A DNA stretch of 64,000 nucleotides from Pusillimonas sp. UBA3987. GTDB taxonomy: Bacteria > Pseudomonadota > Gammaproteobacteria > Burkholderiales > Burkholderiaceae_B. The stretch covers positions 136,778-200,777 of the forward strand of contig DGCD01000017.1 of the NCBI GenBank assembly GCA_002384935.1. Direction: 5' to 3'. The position numbers and the translations under genes are program-made. Positions 8,236 to 17,477 of the stretch are shown piece by piece (the stretch's first letter is position 1; every line of letters begins with the position of its first letter). The notes under the pieces were generated by a model, which did not search any database, was not told the DNA's origin, and worked only from the letters and a program-made list of their open reading frames with translations.

Positions 8236-8668
8236 CGGGCGCTACTCCGAACTCTGTGAGGACTTCGGACAGTTCACCGTAACGTTTTAGCTTGGCTTCG
8301 AGGGTTGCCACCCGGGCCTTTAGTTCAATGTTTTCCTGCTCCAGCACTGAGAGCCTTCTCGATTCCATGGCTCTTTTGTTAACGCTGGGATCATAGCGTT
8401 TGGGTTCTGATCGCTGGGCCTGGGCGGTTTCGGTCAGTTCTGGCAGAACACCCCGATCACGCAGGTTCTGCTCCAGATTCTCCAGCGCCGTTTTGATGGC
8501 CGGATTCTGGCGCAACGCGCTCTTTCCGATGCCTATGGCTTTAGCCACTTCGCCACGGTTTAACTGGCCCCGAAAGACGATCTGCTTAAAGTCGTCATCC
8601 GTTTGGGTGGCCACCCAGCTCTGAAAGGCACTCAGGTTCTGACGTGCTCTTTCCTGACCATTACTCAT
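8228..8668 (-). CDS. VPA1267-family protein of the Gamma-Mobile-Trio module
   Basis: The 146-residue protein has an N-terminal helix-turn-helix-like stretch (GEVAKAIGIGKSALRQNP, about 38-55) and a C-terminal coiled coil (about 105-137, SVLEQENIELKARVATLEAK). It overlaps gmtX by 8 nt and the helicase by 8 nt. It matches by size and position the small protein called VPA1267 family that accompanies the trio in Vibrio. Molecular function is unknown; DNA binding and oligomerisation are inferred from the visible segments. Confidence 0.7.
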   Translation of the reverse strand: MSNGQERARQNLSAFQSWVATQTDDDFKQIVFRGQLNRGEVAKAIGIGKSALRQNPAIKTALENLEQNLRDRGVLPELTETAQAQRSEPKRYDPSVNKRAMESRRLSVLEQENIELKARVATLEAKLKRYGELSEVLTEFGVAPDA

Positions 8669-9329
8669 CCATTTCCCCCAGGATCTTCTTGAGCCCGGTC
8701 AGGAAGCCACGAGGCAGGATTTCCGTACCCAGCTCATCTTTCACTTGGCCCAATGCGTTCGCTCTAAATCCGAGTTTCTCCAACCATTCCTCAGTGCAGA
8801 CGGTTTGCAACGCCTTGATCTCGTTTTCCGAACAGATTCCCTTTAACGAGGGCAGCAGCTCCACACTGGCTTCTGACTGGGGTTCCCCATAGGTCGTGGG
8901 ACGCTTATCAATCACGATCTCGGTTGTGCTCTTGAGCATGTTCGCTTCGCTTCTGTAGCGATCCCGCTCCCGAATGATTTGCCCAAAGAGGGCACGCACC
9001 GCCGCGTCCTCAATGCGCTCCAGCAGTTGGTGGTCCTGGCTCATTCTCTTGGGTGGCCCGACCGGTGGTTTCTTCGTGGTGGTCTTTGCCTTGGCGGCCC
9101 AGGCTTCGACTAGATCCCGATAATGCTTGTTTGCAGTGGCACGAATCGACTGATAGCCCACACCGCCATCCTCCTCGGATACGCGCCCGATAGTGGTGAT
9201 GGAAAAGTCCCGAGCACCGGAGTCGAAGTAGACGCTCAACGTTTCGTGAAGCTTATCCAGAGAAGCCTTCGTCTTCGCGGTCTTGCCGTCTTTAAGGGTG
9301 TCCAGAACCGCATCGACATCAATGTTCAT
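8661..9329 (-). CDS. gmtX: Gamma-mobile-trio protein GmtX
   Basis: The 222-residue protein lies between gmtZ (4-nt overlap) and the VPA1267-like gene (8-nt overlap), the order of the trio in Vibrio (VPA1270-1269-1268-1267). No enzymatic motif is visible. There is a basic, Lys/Thr/Pro-rich middle segment (about 85-100) and a helical C-terminal half. I identify it by position, size and general resemblance. Its biochemical role in mobility is not known to me. Confidence 0.75.
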   Translation of the reverse strand: MNIDVDAVLDTLKDGKTAKTKASLDKLHETLSVYFDSGARDFSITTIGRVSEEDGGVGYQSIRATANKHYRDLVEAWAAKAKTTTKKPPVGPPKRMSQDHQLLERIEDAAVRALFGQIIRERDRYRSEANMLKSTTEIVIDKRPTTYGEPQSEASVELLPSLKGICSENEIKALQTVCTEEWLEKLGFRANALGQVKDELGTEILPRGFLTGLKKILGEMDE

Positions 9330-11947
9330 TCGGACACCTCCAAGGCCGGAATGCGCTTCAGAGCGCCCGACGACAGCGTGATCGGGGTTATTTGTTTGAC
9401 GGCTTCAAATCCGGATTTCAGTAGCCCATCGTTCTCCAGGTACTCTTGCGCTTCGATGTAATTAGTCGCGATTCGGTAGCCTTCCATCCTGTCGTCTGGG
9501 TCCGCGATCTTAGCCATCTTTCGAATGAGCGCGTTACCCACAATCAACTGCGTGTTTTCGTCCATTTCCAGGAAGACGGGCTTGTACCCGGAGCGGGCCA
9601 TCATGCGACTCAAGGCGTTGGTGCGCTTGGCAATCGCAGGCGTCTTGCGCAGGTCATCGTGCAGGTCGGGATAGAATTCAGCGTCCTCACAGAGCAAAGA
9701 CAGGTGCAGCAATTCCGAGTCGGTTTCGATGAATTTCATGCTGACGTTGAGGTCTTCCGCAGACCCTACGGCGACCAGCTTTTGACGGTCATCGTCCTCC
9801 GTTCGCTCATTTTCGATCTGGACCACTTTGTTGATCAAATTGAAGATCGCGATGTAGTCCTTGGCGTATTCATCTGCCTCCACGCGCTGCTTTTCGTACC
9901 GGCGCTCCAGCGCCTGAAGTTCGCTGTGCTTGAGGAACGGCTTGCCGGCTTCCTCGGCGAGGTACAAATCATCCTTCAGGGCCTCTAATTGGCCCTCAAT
10001 CTCGACGGCCAGTTCAGCCGCCTGGTGCGCCTTGTAGCTGACCTGATTGAACTTAGAGTTGAGTGCAGGAAGGTAAGTCGCGTCGGTGATGTGCCAGCGA
10101 CAGCGGGGGCAGTTTTCAGGGCCATGGGGTACCGGGCCATAAATCCTTGAGTACACATGTTCTGAATCTTTCATAAGGGGGCCGCCGTTCCAGCAACCGC
10201 CCACGGTGGATAGCTCATCCGAGCGCACGGTGTTACCGCCGACCAGGCACACGCCCGTGGCCCGTTCCTCCCAGCCAATGGGATTCCGGTTGGCAAGTAC
10301 GGACTCAACAGAATTGTACTGGTCGTTGTGAAAGGCTGCGCGGAGGGGGATCTGCCTCATCTCGGCGTCTGCAAGGAAGTTTCGGAGCGAGCCTTCACCC
10401 CTTTCAGACAGCGCTGCGTCTGCCTCTTTCATTTTCTCGGCCATCACTGAGGGCGTGATCTTGTTGTAATAGATCGTCATTAACAGCCGGGTATGACCGG
10501 CCAGAAGCTTGGAGATCACCGGCAACGGCAGATCGGTGTCCATGGTGTAGCAGGTGATCAGCGATACGCGGAGGCTGTGCAGCGGGTAGTCCGTTGCCGA
10601 CTTGACTGATTCTTGACCCTCGTAGTCCTCGCCGTAGTCTTTCACAAACCGAAGGCGGTCGCCGTTCTTCATCGTCAGGCCTGACTTGAACAGATCTCCT
10701 TCCAGTTTCAACAACAGGCGGTACCAAGGATTAAAAACAGAATTTTTGGAGATCGGGAGCACGGAATTTCGGTCTCGAAACAGAAACGCGAACTCGCCCA
10801 TTTCGGCTAATTGCTTCCTGGATTTGGCTGCGCCAACGTGTTTTCTTTGAAGCTCTGTACCACCGATCAACCGGTCGATGGGGTTATATTTTTCCTGCCA
10901 GTTGCGGAGTTTTTCCAGCCAATACAGCAGTTCTTCGTGCTGCCACGGGATAGTATACCCTCGCTGAATCTCCTCTTTGTTTTGGTCGGCGGTTTTGTTG
11001 GTGGACACGTACAGCCCGGTGGTATAGCTCTCCGTCATCGAGTCATAAATGCGCCGGAAGACGCCTTTCTGATAGGGGCGTTTCGGGGTCCCGTACCTCA
11101 ATGGATGCTTGATGTTCTCGACCCAATGACCGCGCTCGTAACGCCAGGTATCGCCTTCGCCGGAGTCCAGAAACCGCACTTGGTAAGAACGAAGCGGCAG
11201 ATGGAGCTTGGTAAATAGAAACATCGCCATCGCTGGCGACCAAATTTCATGAATCTCAACGCTCTTATTGTTCCTGTTAATAATCCGTGTACGGGCAACG
11301 CAATCCGGATCGTCGGAATCAATGACCTCCGAAGGCACTTCCATCCACGCCTGATTGCCAGACTGAAGGTAGTCGATAGCCCACTGCCAGTCCCGGAAAT
11401 CAAAGCCGATCCATGGCGTTTTATTCCCAGGGTCATCGGTTGGATAGGGGCAGAGGATGTGCCTGGCTTGCTGGATATAGCGATAGGGTAACGGGCTGTG
11501 GACGGTTTCGGTGTTTGATGTATTGTTCTTGATTTTATCGAGCGGATTCAGGAACAGGGGCCGCTCGACGCCGTTATCATCCTCGACACTCAAATGGTGC
11601 TGGAGGATGTAGTCACATAAATCGACCATGAACGCAACGTATTGATGATTATTGGCAGTCGTTCCACTGCTAACCAGAAAGGCCTCAAGCTCTTCACTGG
11701 ACACCTTGTGGCCGCTCGGATGGCCCTTGAACATTGTGACCACGTCAGCGGCATACGGGGCTTTTGCGTTCAGGTAAAGAAACAATTTTCTTATACCCTC
11801 CAAACGCTTACTAACGCCTTTGTCTTGCGTTTTTAGCCATTCAACGGCGTACTGCTGCCATTGCAGCCAGTCGTGCCCGAGTTCCTCAGTCACCCACCCC
11901 AGCGTCAGATCCGTGGTGTAGCCTTTCCTTCCTGATTTTTTGGTCAT
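9326..11947 (-). CDS. gmtZ: Gamma-mobile-trio integrase-like protein GmtZ
   Basis: The 873-residue protein has traces of a tyrosine-recombinase catalytic fold in the middle: a YPLHSLRVSLIT segment (HxxR) and then LLAGHTRLLMTIYYNKI (GHxxxxxxxxxY) about 35 residues later. A putative zinc-binding Cys/His cluster follows (GGCWNGG, then GPENCPRCRWHIT), then a long helical, coiled-coil-like region (about 670-730). This is the VPA1269 type. It starts 2 nt after the gmtY stop. With GmtY and GmtX it is thought to move the island. Confidence 0.82.
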   Translation of the reverse strand: MTKKSGRKGYTTDLTLGWVTEELGHDWLQWQQYAVEWLKTQDKGVSKRLEGIRKLFLYLNAKAPYAADVVTMFKGHPSGHKVSSEELEAFLVSSGTTANNHQYVAFMVDLCDYILQHHLSVEDDNGVERPLFLNPLDKIKNNTSNTETVHSPLPYRYIQQARHILCPYPTDDPGNKTPWIGFDFRDWQWAIDYLQSGNQAWMEVPSEVIDSDDPDCVARTRIINRNNKSVEIHEIWSPAMAMFLFTKLHLPLRSYQVRFLDSGEGDTWRYERGHWVENIKHPLRYGTPKRPYQKGVFRRIYDSMTESYTTGLYVSTNKTADQNKEEIQRGYTIPWQHEELLYWLEKLRNWQEKYNPIDRLIGGTELQRKHVGAAKSRKQLAEMGEFAFLFRDRNSVLPISKNSVFNPWYRLLLKLEGDLFKSGLTMKNGDRLRFVKDYGEDYEGQESVKSATDYPLHSLRVSLITCYTMDTDLPLPVISKLLAGHTRLLMTIYYNKITPSVMAEKMKEADAALSERGEGSLRNFLADAEMRQIPLRAAFHNDQYNSVESVLANRNPIGWEERATGVCLVGGNTVRSDELSTVGGCWNGGPLMKDSEHVYSRIYGPVPHGPENCPRCRWHITDATYLPALNSKFNQVSYKAHQAAELAVEIEGQLEALKDDLYLAEEAGKPFLKHSELQALERRYEKQRVEADEYAKDYIAIFNLINKVVQIENERTEDDDRQKLVAVGSAEDLNVSMKFIETDSELLHLSLLCEDAEFYPDLHDDLRKTPAIAKRTNALSRMMARSGYKPVFLEMDENTQLIVGNALIRKMAKIADPDDRMEGYRIATNYIEAQEYLENDGLLKSGFEAVKQITPITLSSGALKRIPALEVSE

Positions 11948-11948
11948 G

Positions 11949-13415
11949 TTATCGTTTCCCTAACCGCGGATTCTTGCCGGTGAAGTGGCCGTTTGGATCG
12001 ATGTCTTCAAAACCGTGTTCTGCCAGGGTCTTCCAGTCGAAAGACGCGGGTGTCTTCTCCTTATCCGATCCCAACTGAAGTCGCTGTGATGCCTGAGATA
12101 GAGCCTCTGAAACTTTTGCACTGGACGGTTGGGTGTAAACCTCCTGGGATTCCAGCCTTCTATGATGCAGGCATTTTTTCCGGATGAGCGGATCAATGCC
12201 CGCATCGGTCAATCGGCGACCGTAGTTGTGTCGATGACCGTGTGGGTCCAGGCCTTCGGCCTTGTTGGGTTCCAGGCCGATTCGACGCAGTCCCGCTGCA
12301 TAGCTGTAATTGAGGGCGTTGTAAGTGTAGGGATTCCCCAAATGCGGAGCCTTGAAATTGATAAAGGCATAGGGGTGATGACAGTCCACGCCCGCCCGAT
12401 AGACCAGATACTGTCGCCATAGGGCCATGAAGACCCGTGCAAAGTCTTGTGGAAAAAAATACGCCTCTAGGTAACCGTCTTTATGGTCAAACTGCTTTGC
12501 CTTCCAGCCAAGATGCTGAGTGCCTTGCATCTCCAGGCGCGGTATGCGCCCGTATTTTTCCTTAAGGTACGCCTTGCGTGTCGTTATTCCTTTTCTGGAT
12601 TTCCAGTTGTTTGGCGCTATTCCTTCTAATTCGTTGTGAATCCTGACGATGGCCCGGTTCGGATCATCGGGGTCCTCGAAGACATCCGTGACCCACAACA
12701 AAAGGGCCTCGCTACGCCGGAATCCAGCACCATGCATCAGGAGGGCTATGAGCTTATCTCTTAGCGCAACGCGAGGGTCTTTCGTTTTACCCAGGCCCTT
12801 CAGGTAGAAGTCTTCAAACTTTCCCGCAGGGAAGGCAATGGCATCGTCGTTGGTTTTTGCCAACGGTGTTCTGCCTTTAATGCTGCGGGCTCTCTTGACG
12901 GTATTGTTGATCGACTTGTCTTTGATGTGCCCGAGGAAGTCATTCTGATTTCGCCTGAACCACGCTGCGAACAGAATGCGCTCCTCATGGCGAGTGGCTT
13001 TACGCAGGGTATTTAGGGGCTTGCCCAGGCCTTTTTCAGAAACCCAGTCCGTGAATTCCGTCAGATTGTATATGTGCTTACCAACTGACCCGACTGAGGC
13101 AGGTATCCAATACAGTCCGGAAGTATCTAGTCCATCTTCGCCAACTGTGCCGCTGTATAGCCTCCTGACAAAGACCGAAAACAGCTCCTCGGGATCGTCG
13201 AACATGCCTGTGTTGGCATCCATGAACTCAATGAGGAGCATGATAGACTGAAGTCGCTTATTGATGGTTGAAAGCGAGACACCATTCAAATGGAGGTTAA
13301 GGACATAATCGGTGACGGATTCCAACACGCCTTCGTCTGACAGAATGACCGGAATCTCCGTGGTCACTCCGCTACTGTCCTCAACGATTTTTGCCTTCAC
13401 TTTAGTGGCGAACAT
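11949..13415 (-). CDS. gmtY: Gamma-mobile-trio tyrosine recombinase GmtY
   Basis: The 488-residue recombinase has an N-terminal SAM-like core-binding region (about 30-150) and a C-terminal catalytic domain. Visible catalytic residues are Arg in GAGFRRSEALL (R233/R234), the His/Arg box DPHGHRHNYGR (390-400), CLHH (417-418) and the nucleophile Tyr in SQEVYTQ (Y427). It is the first gene of the minus-strand module and lies at the island edge, as in described GMT islands. The segment upstream (13416-13472) must contain the promoter and the recombination end. Confidence 0.85.
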   Translation of the reverse strand: MFATKVKAKIVEDSSGVTTEIPVILSDEGVLESVTDYVLNLHLNGVSLSTINKRLQSIMLLIEFMDANTGMFDDPEELFSVFVRRLYSGTVGEDGLDTSGLYWIPASVGSVGKHIYNLTEFTDWVSEKGLGKPLNTLRKATRHEERILFAAWFRRNQNDFLGHIKDKSINNTVKRARSIKGRTPLAKTNDDAIAFPAGKFEDFYLKGLGKTKDPRVALRDKLIALLMHGAGFRRSEALLLWVTDVFEDPDDPNRAIVRIHNELEGIAPNNWKSRKGITTRKAYLKEKYGRIPRLEMQGTQHLGWKAKQFDHKDGYLEAYFFPQDFARVFMALWRQYLVYRAGVDCHHPYAFINFKAPHLGNPYTYNALNYSYAAGLRRIGLEPNKAEGLDPHGHRHNYGRRLTDAGIDPLIRKKCLHHRRLESQEVYTQPSSAKVSEALSQASQRLQLGSDKEKTPASFDWKTLAEHGFEDIDPNGHFTGKNPRLGKR

Positions 13416-13472
13416 CCCTATTCCTTACACTGATTACATGTTTTTTCCTACATACTAATTATATTCTTAGGC
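13416..13472. other. Probable island edge and gmtY promoter region
   Basis: This 57-bp AT-rich stretch separates the gmtY start from the terminator of the host porin gene. The recombination junction should lie here, because the terminator belongs to the porin and the recombinase to the island. I see no clear inverted repeat, and the partner end is not in the window, so the exact base is not assignable. Confidence 0.45.
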
Positions 13473-13502
13473 AAAAAACAACCCCCTGATCGGGGGTTGT
13501 TT
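13473..13502 (-). terminator. Rho-independent terminator of the porin gene
   Basis: Perfect 11-bp arms at 476-486 and 492-502 of the 13-kb block (13476-13486/13492-13502) enclose a TGATC loop. On the minus strand the stem is followed by a run of T (A-run 13473-13478). It lies about 95 nt beyond the porin stop. Confidence 0.85.
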
Positions 13503-13597
13503 ATCAAAATTACACCCTTTTATGTCCTATACGGAACCGAGAGGTGGCTTTTGTCTTTTACGACGCGTTCAGATTTGAAGCGAAATACAACTTCAAA

Positions 13598-14758
13598 TTA
13601 GAACTGGTGACGCAGACCAACAGCGAACTGAGTAGCTTTCAGGTCGTCTTGGAAGTTGACGTTGTCAGCATAAGAACCCAGAGCGTAGATGTTGGTGCGC
13701 TTGGACAACTTGTAGCTGTAGCCAAGGCTGTATACGCTCTGCTTGTCTTCACCCCAGTTTTGAACACCAGCATTGCTGGGATCAGACATCATCCAGCTGG
13801 CCATGATCTTGCCGGCGGAACCAACAGGTGCGCTCAAACCCAAAGCGTAGGAATTCACTTTCAGGTTGTCGTTAACGGCAAACGAATCAAGCTCAAGACC
13901 GTCGGACAAATTGCCCGCGAAATTACCCAGGTAGCTGTTGCTGCCCAGGCTGGAGTTAGCCGAGAACCAGCCGTTACGTGTTTGACCACCGGCGGCGTGA
14001 ACTTTAACCACTTCAAAGTCGTAGCTCAGCGCTAGGTTCCATGACTTAACCGAAACGCCGTCGTTAACGCCAGGGCCCTCGGGGCTCTTGAACTGGTCAT
14101 AAACCAAAGCGGCGGCCAGAGGGCCATTTCCATAACGCAAACCGGTTGTCCAGGAACGAGTGTTAGGGTCGTCACCATTAGCTTGCTTGAATTCCTGATT
14201 GCCGCTGGCGTTGAAGGAATAGCCCAAACCAAACTGGAAACCAGAGAAGTTAGGGGTTTGATACATGATCATGTTGTCGAGGCGGTGATTTCCAGCAACG
14301 CTAAATGCCGATCCAACACTCGCTTGGCCGAAAGTCGTACCAAAAGGAGTTGCAATATCCGCGAAGTATTTCGAGGCGATATTGGCTTGACGGCCAAAGT
14401 CGAGACGCCCCCAGGAATCGGACATTAAACCAACAGTAGCATGGCGACCGAACAAACGCTGACCCTGACCGGATTCACCTGTACCCAGGTCGAAACCACT
14501 TTCCAATTGGAAAACCGCCTTCAGACCTTCACCCAGATCTTCGGTACCCTTCAAGCCCCAGCGGTTGCCGGAGTTGATACCGCTGACCATACCAGTGTTT
14601 GTGCCTTTAACGTCGGCGCCGGCAGCATCGGTACCTTTGAATTGCTGGTAACCAAAACCGCCGTCAACGCGGCCGTACAGCGTAACGGAAGTTTCAGCTT
14701 GTACCGCACCTGCAGCGAAGCCGGCGATCAACGCGGCTGTAAGCAGACTTTTTTTCAT
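13598..14758 (-). CDS. General porin, Gram-negative trimeric type (Burkholderiales)
   Basis: The 386-residue outer-membrane beta-barrel has a signal peptide (MKKSLLTAALIAGFAAGAVQA, cleaved after QA), the start SVTLYGRVDGGFGY of the Burkholderiales porin family, alternating beta-strand sequence throughout, and a C-terminal GLRHQF ending in the aromatic residue needed by the BAM machinery. It forms a diffusion channel for small solutes. The gene stands alone, with a terminator downstream and a long AT-rich leader region upstream. It is the first clearly host gene to the right of the island. Confidence 0.95.
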   Translation of the reverse strand: MKKSLLTAALIAGFAAGAVQAETSVTLYGRVDGGFGYQQFKGTDAAGADVKGTNTGMVSGINSGNRWGLKGTEDLGEGLKAVFQLESGFDLGTGESGQGQRLFGRHATVGLMSDSWGRLDFGRQANIASKYFADIATPFGTTFGQASVGSAFSVAGNHRLDNMIMYQTPNFSGFQFGLGYSFNASGNQEFKQANGDDPNTRSWTTGLRYGNGPLAAALVYDQFKSPEGPGVNDGVSVKSWNLALSYDFEVVKVHAAGGQTRNGWFSANSSLGSNSYLGNFAGNLSDGLELDSFAVNDNLKVNSYALGLSAPVGSAGKIMASWMMSDPSNAGVQNWGEDKQSVYSLGYSYKLSKRTNIYALGSYADNVNFQDDLKATQFAVGLRHQF

Positions 14759-15223
14759 GAGTAAATCTCCGTAGATTTGAGTTAAGTGGCAACCCGGTCA
14801 TAGCCCGGCCGCCTTGTTGAACTCCGCGATGGGAAGTTGATATGTATTCCAACAAAAATCCCGGCTTCTTGCTATCACAAACACGCAAAAACCCGGTTCT
14901 TTCTGTTTTTGTGTTGCTACCCGACAACAAAAGTGATCAAAAAATGATCAAAACAAAGGGTTTTCACTGATCTGAATAACCCTAGGAAAATTTTTTCCAA
15001 AAGGATAAAAAGCCCACTTTAAATCGATGTTTTATTTTAAATAGAATTGTTAAATATTTGTTTCATTTAATATTTTCTAATTATAAATTCTGTACCGTAC
15101 AGTACAAATATAAAACATAAAAGAGACTGTCACTTTAGAAAAACGTGTAATAACAATCGACTACGGGATAGTTCTAATACCAAAATCAGAACTGAAACAT
15201 TTTTGTCATATTTCAAGGGCTTT
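14759..15223. other. 465-bp AT-rich intergenic region holding the porin promoter
   Basis: No gene is supported here. The strand towards the porin must hold its promoter and leader; the porin ATG is preceded by a purine-rich ribosome site (GGAGATTT on the minus strand). From about 14930 to 15220 the DNA is strongly AT-rich, with runs of A and T, suited to intrinsic curvature or activator binding. The palindromic site at 15091-15106 is listed separately. Confidence 0.5.
15091..15106. promoter_or_regulatory. GTAC-rich palindromic cluster, candidate regulator site
   Basis: The 16 bases TGTACCGTACAGTACA contain an 11-bp palindrome TGTAC-C-GTACA overlapping GTAC-A-GTAC. It stands out in an otherwise AT-only stretch about 330 bp upstream of the porin. 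TGTAC/GTACA half-sites are common in GntR-family operators, but no such regulator is nearby, so this is only a candidate. Confidence 0.25.
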
Positions 15224-16354
15224 CTAAAGGGTGCGCAAGTGGTGATCCCACGCTACCGATTGATCGCTTTTTATCACTTTGGGCGCGTCCATACCGGAGC
15301 GCCAGTACGCCCACCGACCAAACCCGCTATTCACGATGAACCCCCCCTGTGAAGCCGGTGCAACACCACACCCGTCGGGCAGATCGTGCATCGCAAGAAA
15401 CGTCTTGCTTGCGGCATCCCAATAGGCCACCACCCCCCCTACCGGGCTACTTGCCGCGACAACACGGGTGATGGGGTCGAACGCGATTGAACCCACATAA
15501 TGTTGCATGGCATGCCAGATTTCGTCGTCGGCTTGCACCCACTCAAGGGTGCCCGACCCGCTGTGATAACCCACCAAAGGTACCTGATGCGCACGACTTC
15601 CTTGATACTGGCAGCCAAACCACACAGATTGCTGATGATCCAGCACCACGTGCCTGATAGATTGCTGATGTTGGTGGGCGGGTAAAACGTGGCGCGACAG
15701 TATTTGGCCATTGGACACATCTAAATAGGTCAATGACGCTTGCATGGTGTCGCGATTCAACACCAGCTTGTCGTAATCCGGATGCGTCAACAAGCCGCCA
15801 TTGGCAACACATAAACGGTGTTGCTTTACATCAAGAATTATTTCGTGGGGACCGATACCTGCAGACGCCCACTCCCCCACTCTGTCGAATCCGCCCGAGG
15901 ATGGGTTCAACCGATAAAGACCAATCACGCCACGCCCGGCCTCAAAATCGTTCTCAGCCGCATACAGTAATTGCCCATCTGCTGAAAACGCACCATGGCC
16001 CGAAAAGTGGCGCCCTTGAGGGGTATGAAAAACCTGTGCCGGCTCGTTCAATTTGCCGGGATCACAGGAAAACATCACCGCTTGCGTACCTGGCTGTCGC
16101 GCAAACGCCACCACTGTGCCGCTGCTTGAGTCAAGCGCAAAACTGTGTCCCCGCCCTGACAGCCTGACGGAGCGCAAGACCTGACCCCCTTCCGTTAGCA
16201 GCACCGCCTCATAATTGCCGCCAAACTTACGTGCCGCCAGATACAGCGGTCCGCGTAACGCGGAGCCGGGCTCCACCGCCGCCCTGACCGCGCGCTGCGG
16301 TGCCACAGCGGCCACAAATGCCAAGCCCAGCCATTGTCTTCGGTTAATCCCCAT
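15224..16354 (-). CDS. DUF1513 beta-propeller protein of the imelysin iron locus
   Basis: The 376-residue exported protein has a twin-arginine-like start (NRRQWLGLAF) and repeating beta-sheet motifs of a propeller (for example SGRGHSFAL, FSGHGAFSADG, GIGPHEI, HVLPAHQHQQSIRHV). His-rich loops recur through the chain. It overlaps the upstream imelysin gene by 11 nt and is the last gene of the four-gene operon. DUF1513 proteins accompany imelysin and di-heme proteins in iron-regulated clusters; a role in periplasmic iron uptake is inferred and no enzymatic activity is known to me. Confidence 0.85.
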   Translation of the reverse strand: MGINRRQWLGLAFVAAVAPQRAVRAAVEPGSALRGPLYLAARKFGGNYEAVLLTEGGQVLRSVRLSGRGHSFALDSSSGTVVAFARQPGTQAVMFSCDPGKLNEPAQVFHTPQGRHFSGHGAFSADGQLLYAAENDFEAGRGVIGLYRLNPSSGGFDRVGEWASAGIGPHEIILDVKQHRLCVANGGLLTHPDYDKLVLNRDTMQASLTYLDVSNGQILSRHVLPAHQHQQSIRHVVLDHQQSVWFGCQYQGSRAHQVPLVGYHSGSGTLEWVQADDEIWHAMQHYVGSIAFDPITRVVAASSPVGGVVAYWDAASKTFLAMHDLPDGCGVAPASQGGFIVNSGFGRWAYWRSGMDAPKVIKSDQSVAWDHHLRTL

Positions 16355-17477
16355 CGAGTGCGTTAAACCCTACGTTGACACCTAACGCCGACGCAAGATC
16401 GGCATCGGTTAAATCTTTCGCATTATCAACAATACGTCCCAAAAGCATCCACTCCTGTCGCAAGGAAGGCGACGGAACTGCTTCATCCGCCAGAGGCAAC
16501 GCGTTAGCCTGTTGCGCTGCGCGGCCCAGTTCCGCTTCAATTTGATCCACAATCCATTCCTGATCAGCAGGCAACAAATCGGGGGCAAGCACAAAGGTCC
16601 GCATCCCCGTCAGTGAAGCCGCGATCGCTGGGCCGGTTAAACCGCTGCGCCAATACGGCGCCCTCTTGACCGCCACTTTTGTCTCAGACCCCATTAACGG
16701 CGGGGCAAGTTGAATATCGCGCACAAACTGCAAGCCTGTCGATAACGCCTTGACGCCTTCCGACAAAATCTCCTGATTGCTGCGATAGACCGGATTATTT
16801 TCCGCAGGCTTAACAAAACGCTGCGCATACTCGCCATCGGGCAATAACCACGCTTCACTTAACTCACCGGCTACTGACGCAATGTTTTTCGTAAGATCAG
16901 CGGCATAACGGCACAGCGGCCTGCGCTCATCTGCCGACAAGGAATGATTCAACACGCCTTGATCCCGATACAAAACATATTCCAGTGCCGGAAGCCCTTG
17001 AACCGCAACACTCGACTGACCGATCGGCACGGCAGGCTCTTCACCCTGATATTGCTGCAGCGTTCCCGAAACCTGTCGCAGCATGACACCACGGGGGTCA
17101 GGCCAAAAACTCAAACGTTCGTAGCGATTATCTTCAACCAAAGGGCCAAACCGCAGGAAGGCTACACCCGACCATGCTTTAACGACCGACTCAAAACCCG
17201 AAGACGCTTTGTGCAGCCACGCCGGATCCGCCTCGATGCACCCCTGTTCAAAATGCTGCTGCAAATTACGTGACTGTTGCGCCAAATGCTGAAAACCAGG
17301 CGCAATCGCGCGTTCAACCCACAGCCGGCCAACCTCGCTGCCGCCAACTGACGCAGAGTGCTTTTCACCACCTTGCGCCGACGCGGATTTCACGCCCATG
17401 CAACTTAATACCGCCACCATACAAAACGCCGTCACCCTTGCGGCGCAAGCGTGTGCCTTTGTCACAACGCGCTTCAT
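16344..17477 (-). CDS. Second imelysin-family periplasmic protein
   Basis: A 377-residue protein. The start at ATG 17477 is chosen because it overlaps the upstream stop as ATGA, has CTGGAG in front, and begins a good signal peptide (residues 1-32, Arg/Lys start, cleavage near SASA-Q). The imelysin motif appears in its variant form GLPALEYVLY, where the His of GxHxxE is replaced. Imelysins (IrpA/EfeO relatives) bind iron in the periplasm. Lying between the di-heme gene and DUF1513, it is the second, divergent imelysin of the operon. Confidence 0.87.
   Translation of the reverse strand: MKRVVTKAHACAARVTAFCMVAVLSCMGVKSASAQGGEKHSASVGGSEVGRLWVERAIAPGFQHLAQQSRNLQQHFEQGCIEADPAWLHKASSGFESVVKAWSGVAFLRFGPLVEDNRYERLSFWPDPRGVMLRQVSGTLQQYQGEEPAVPIGQSSVAVQGLPALEYVLYRDQGVLNHSLSADERRPLCRYAADLTKNIASVAGELSEAWLLPDGEYAQRFVKPAENNPVYRSNQEILSEGVKALSTGLQFVRDIQLAPPLMGSETKVAVKRAPYWRSGLTGPAIAASLTGMRTFVLAPDLLPADQEWIVDQIEAELGRAAQQANALPLADEAVPSPSLRQEWMLLGRIVDNAKDLTDADLASALGVNVGFNALDGD

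Larger units (their letters stand above)
1..13472. mobile_element. Right-hand part of a Gamma-Mobile-Trio-type integrative island with metal-resistance cargo
   Basis: The mobility module (gmtY, gmtZ, gmtX, VPA1267-like, RecD-like helicase) is encoded on the minus strand from 13415 down to 6061. Metal and thiol stress genes follow on the plus strand to its left. The right limit must fall between the gmtY start (13415) and the host porin terminator (13473). The left limit is outside the window. That the metal genes are cargo of the same island is inferred from adjacency, because no left boundary is visible; a second, older insertion joined near 5640-6060 is possible. Confidence 0.65.

Noticed and set aside
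9446..9988. Plus-strand frame of 180 codons inside gmtZ
   Set aside because: Antisense shadow of a clearly coding gene, with no recognisable protein and no start context.
13416..13502. The 13476-13502 hairpin as the island's recombination site
   Set aside because: It has the form of a Rho-independent terminator with a T-run in the porin direction and is best explained as the porin terminator.
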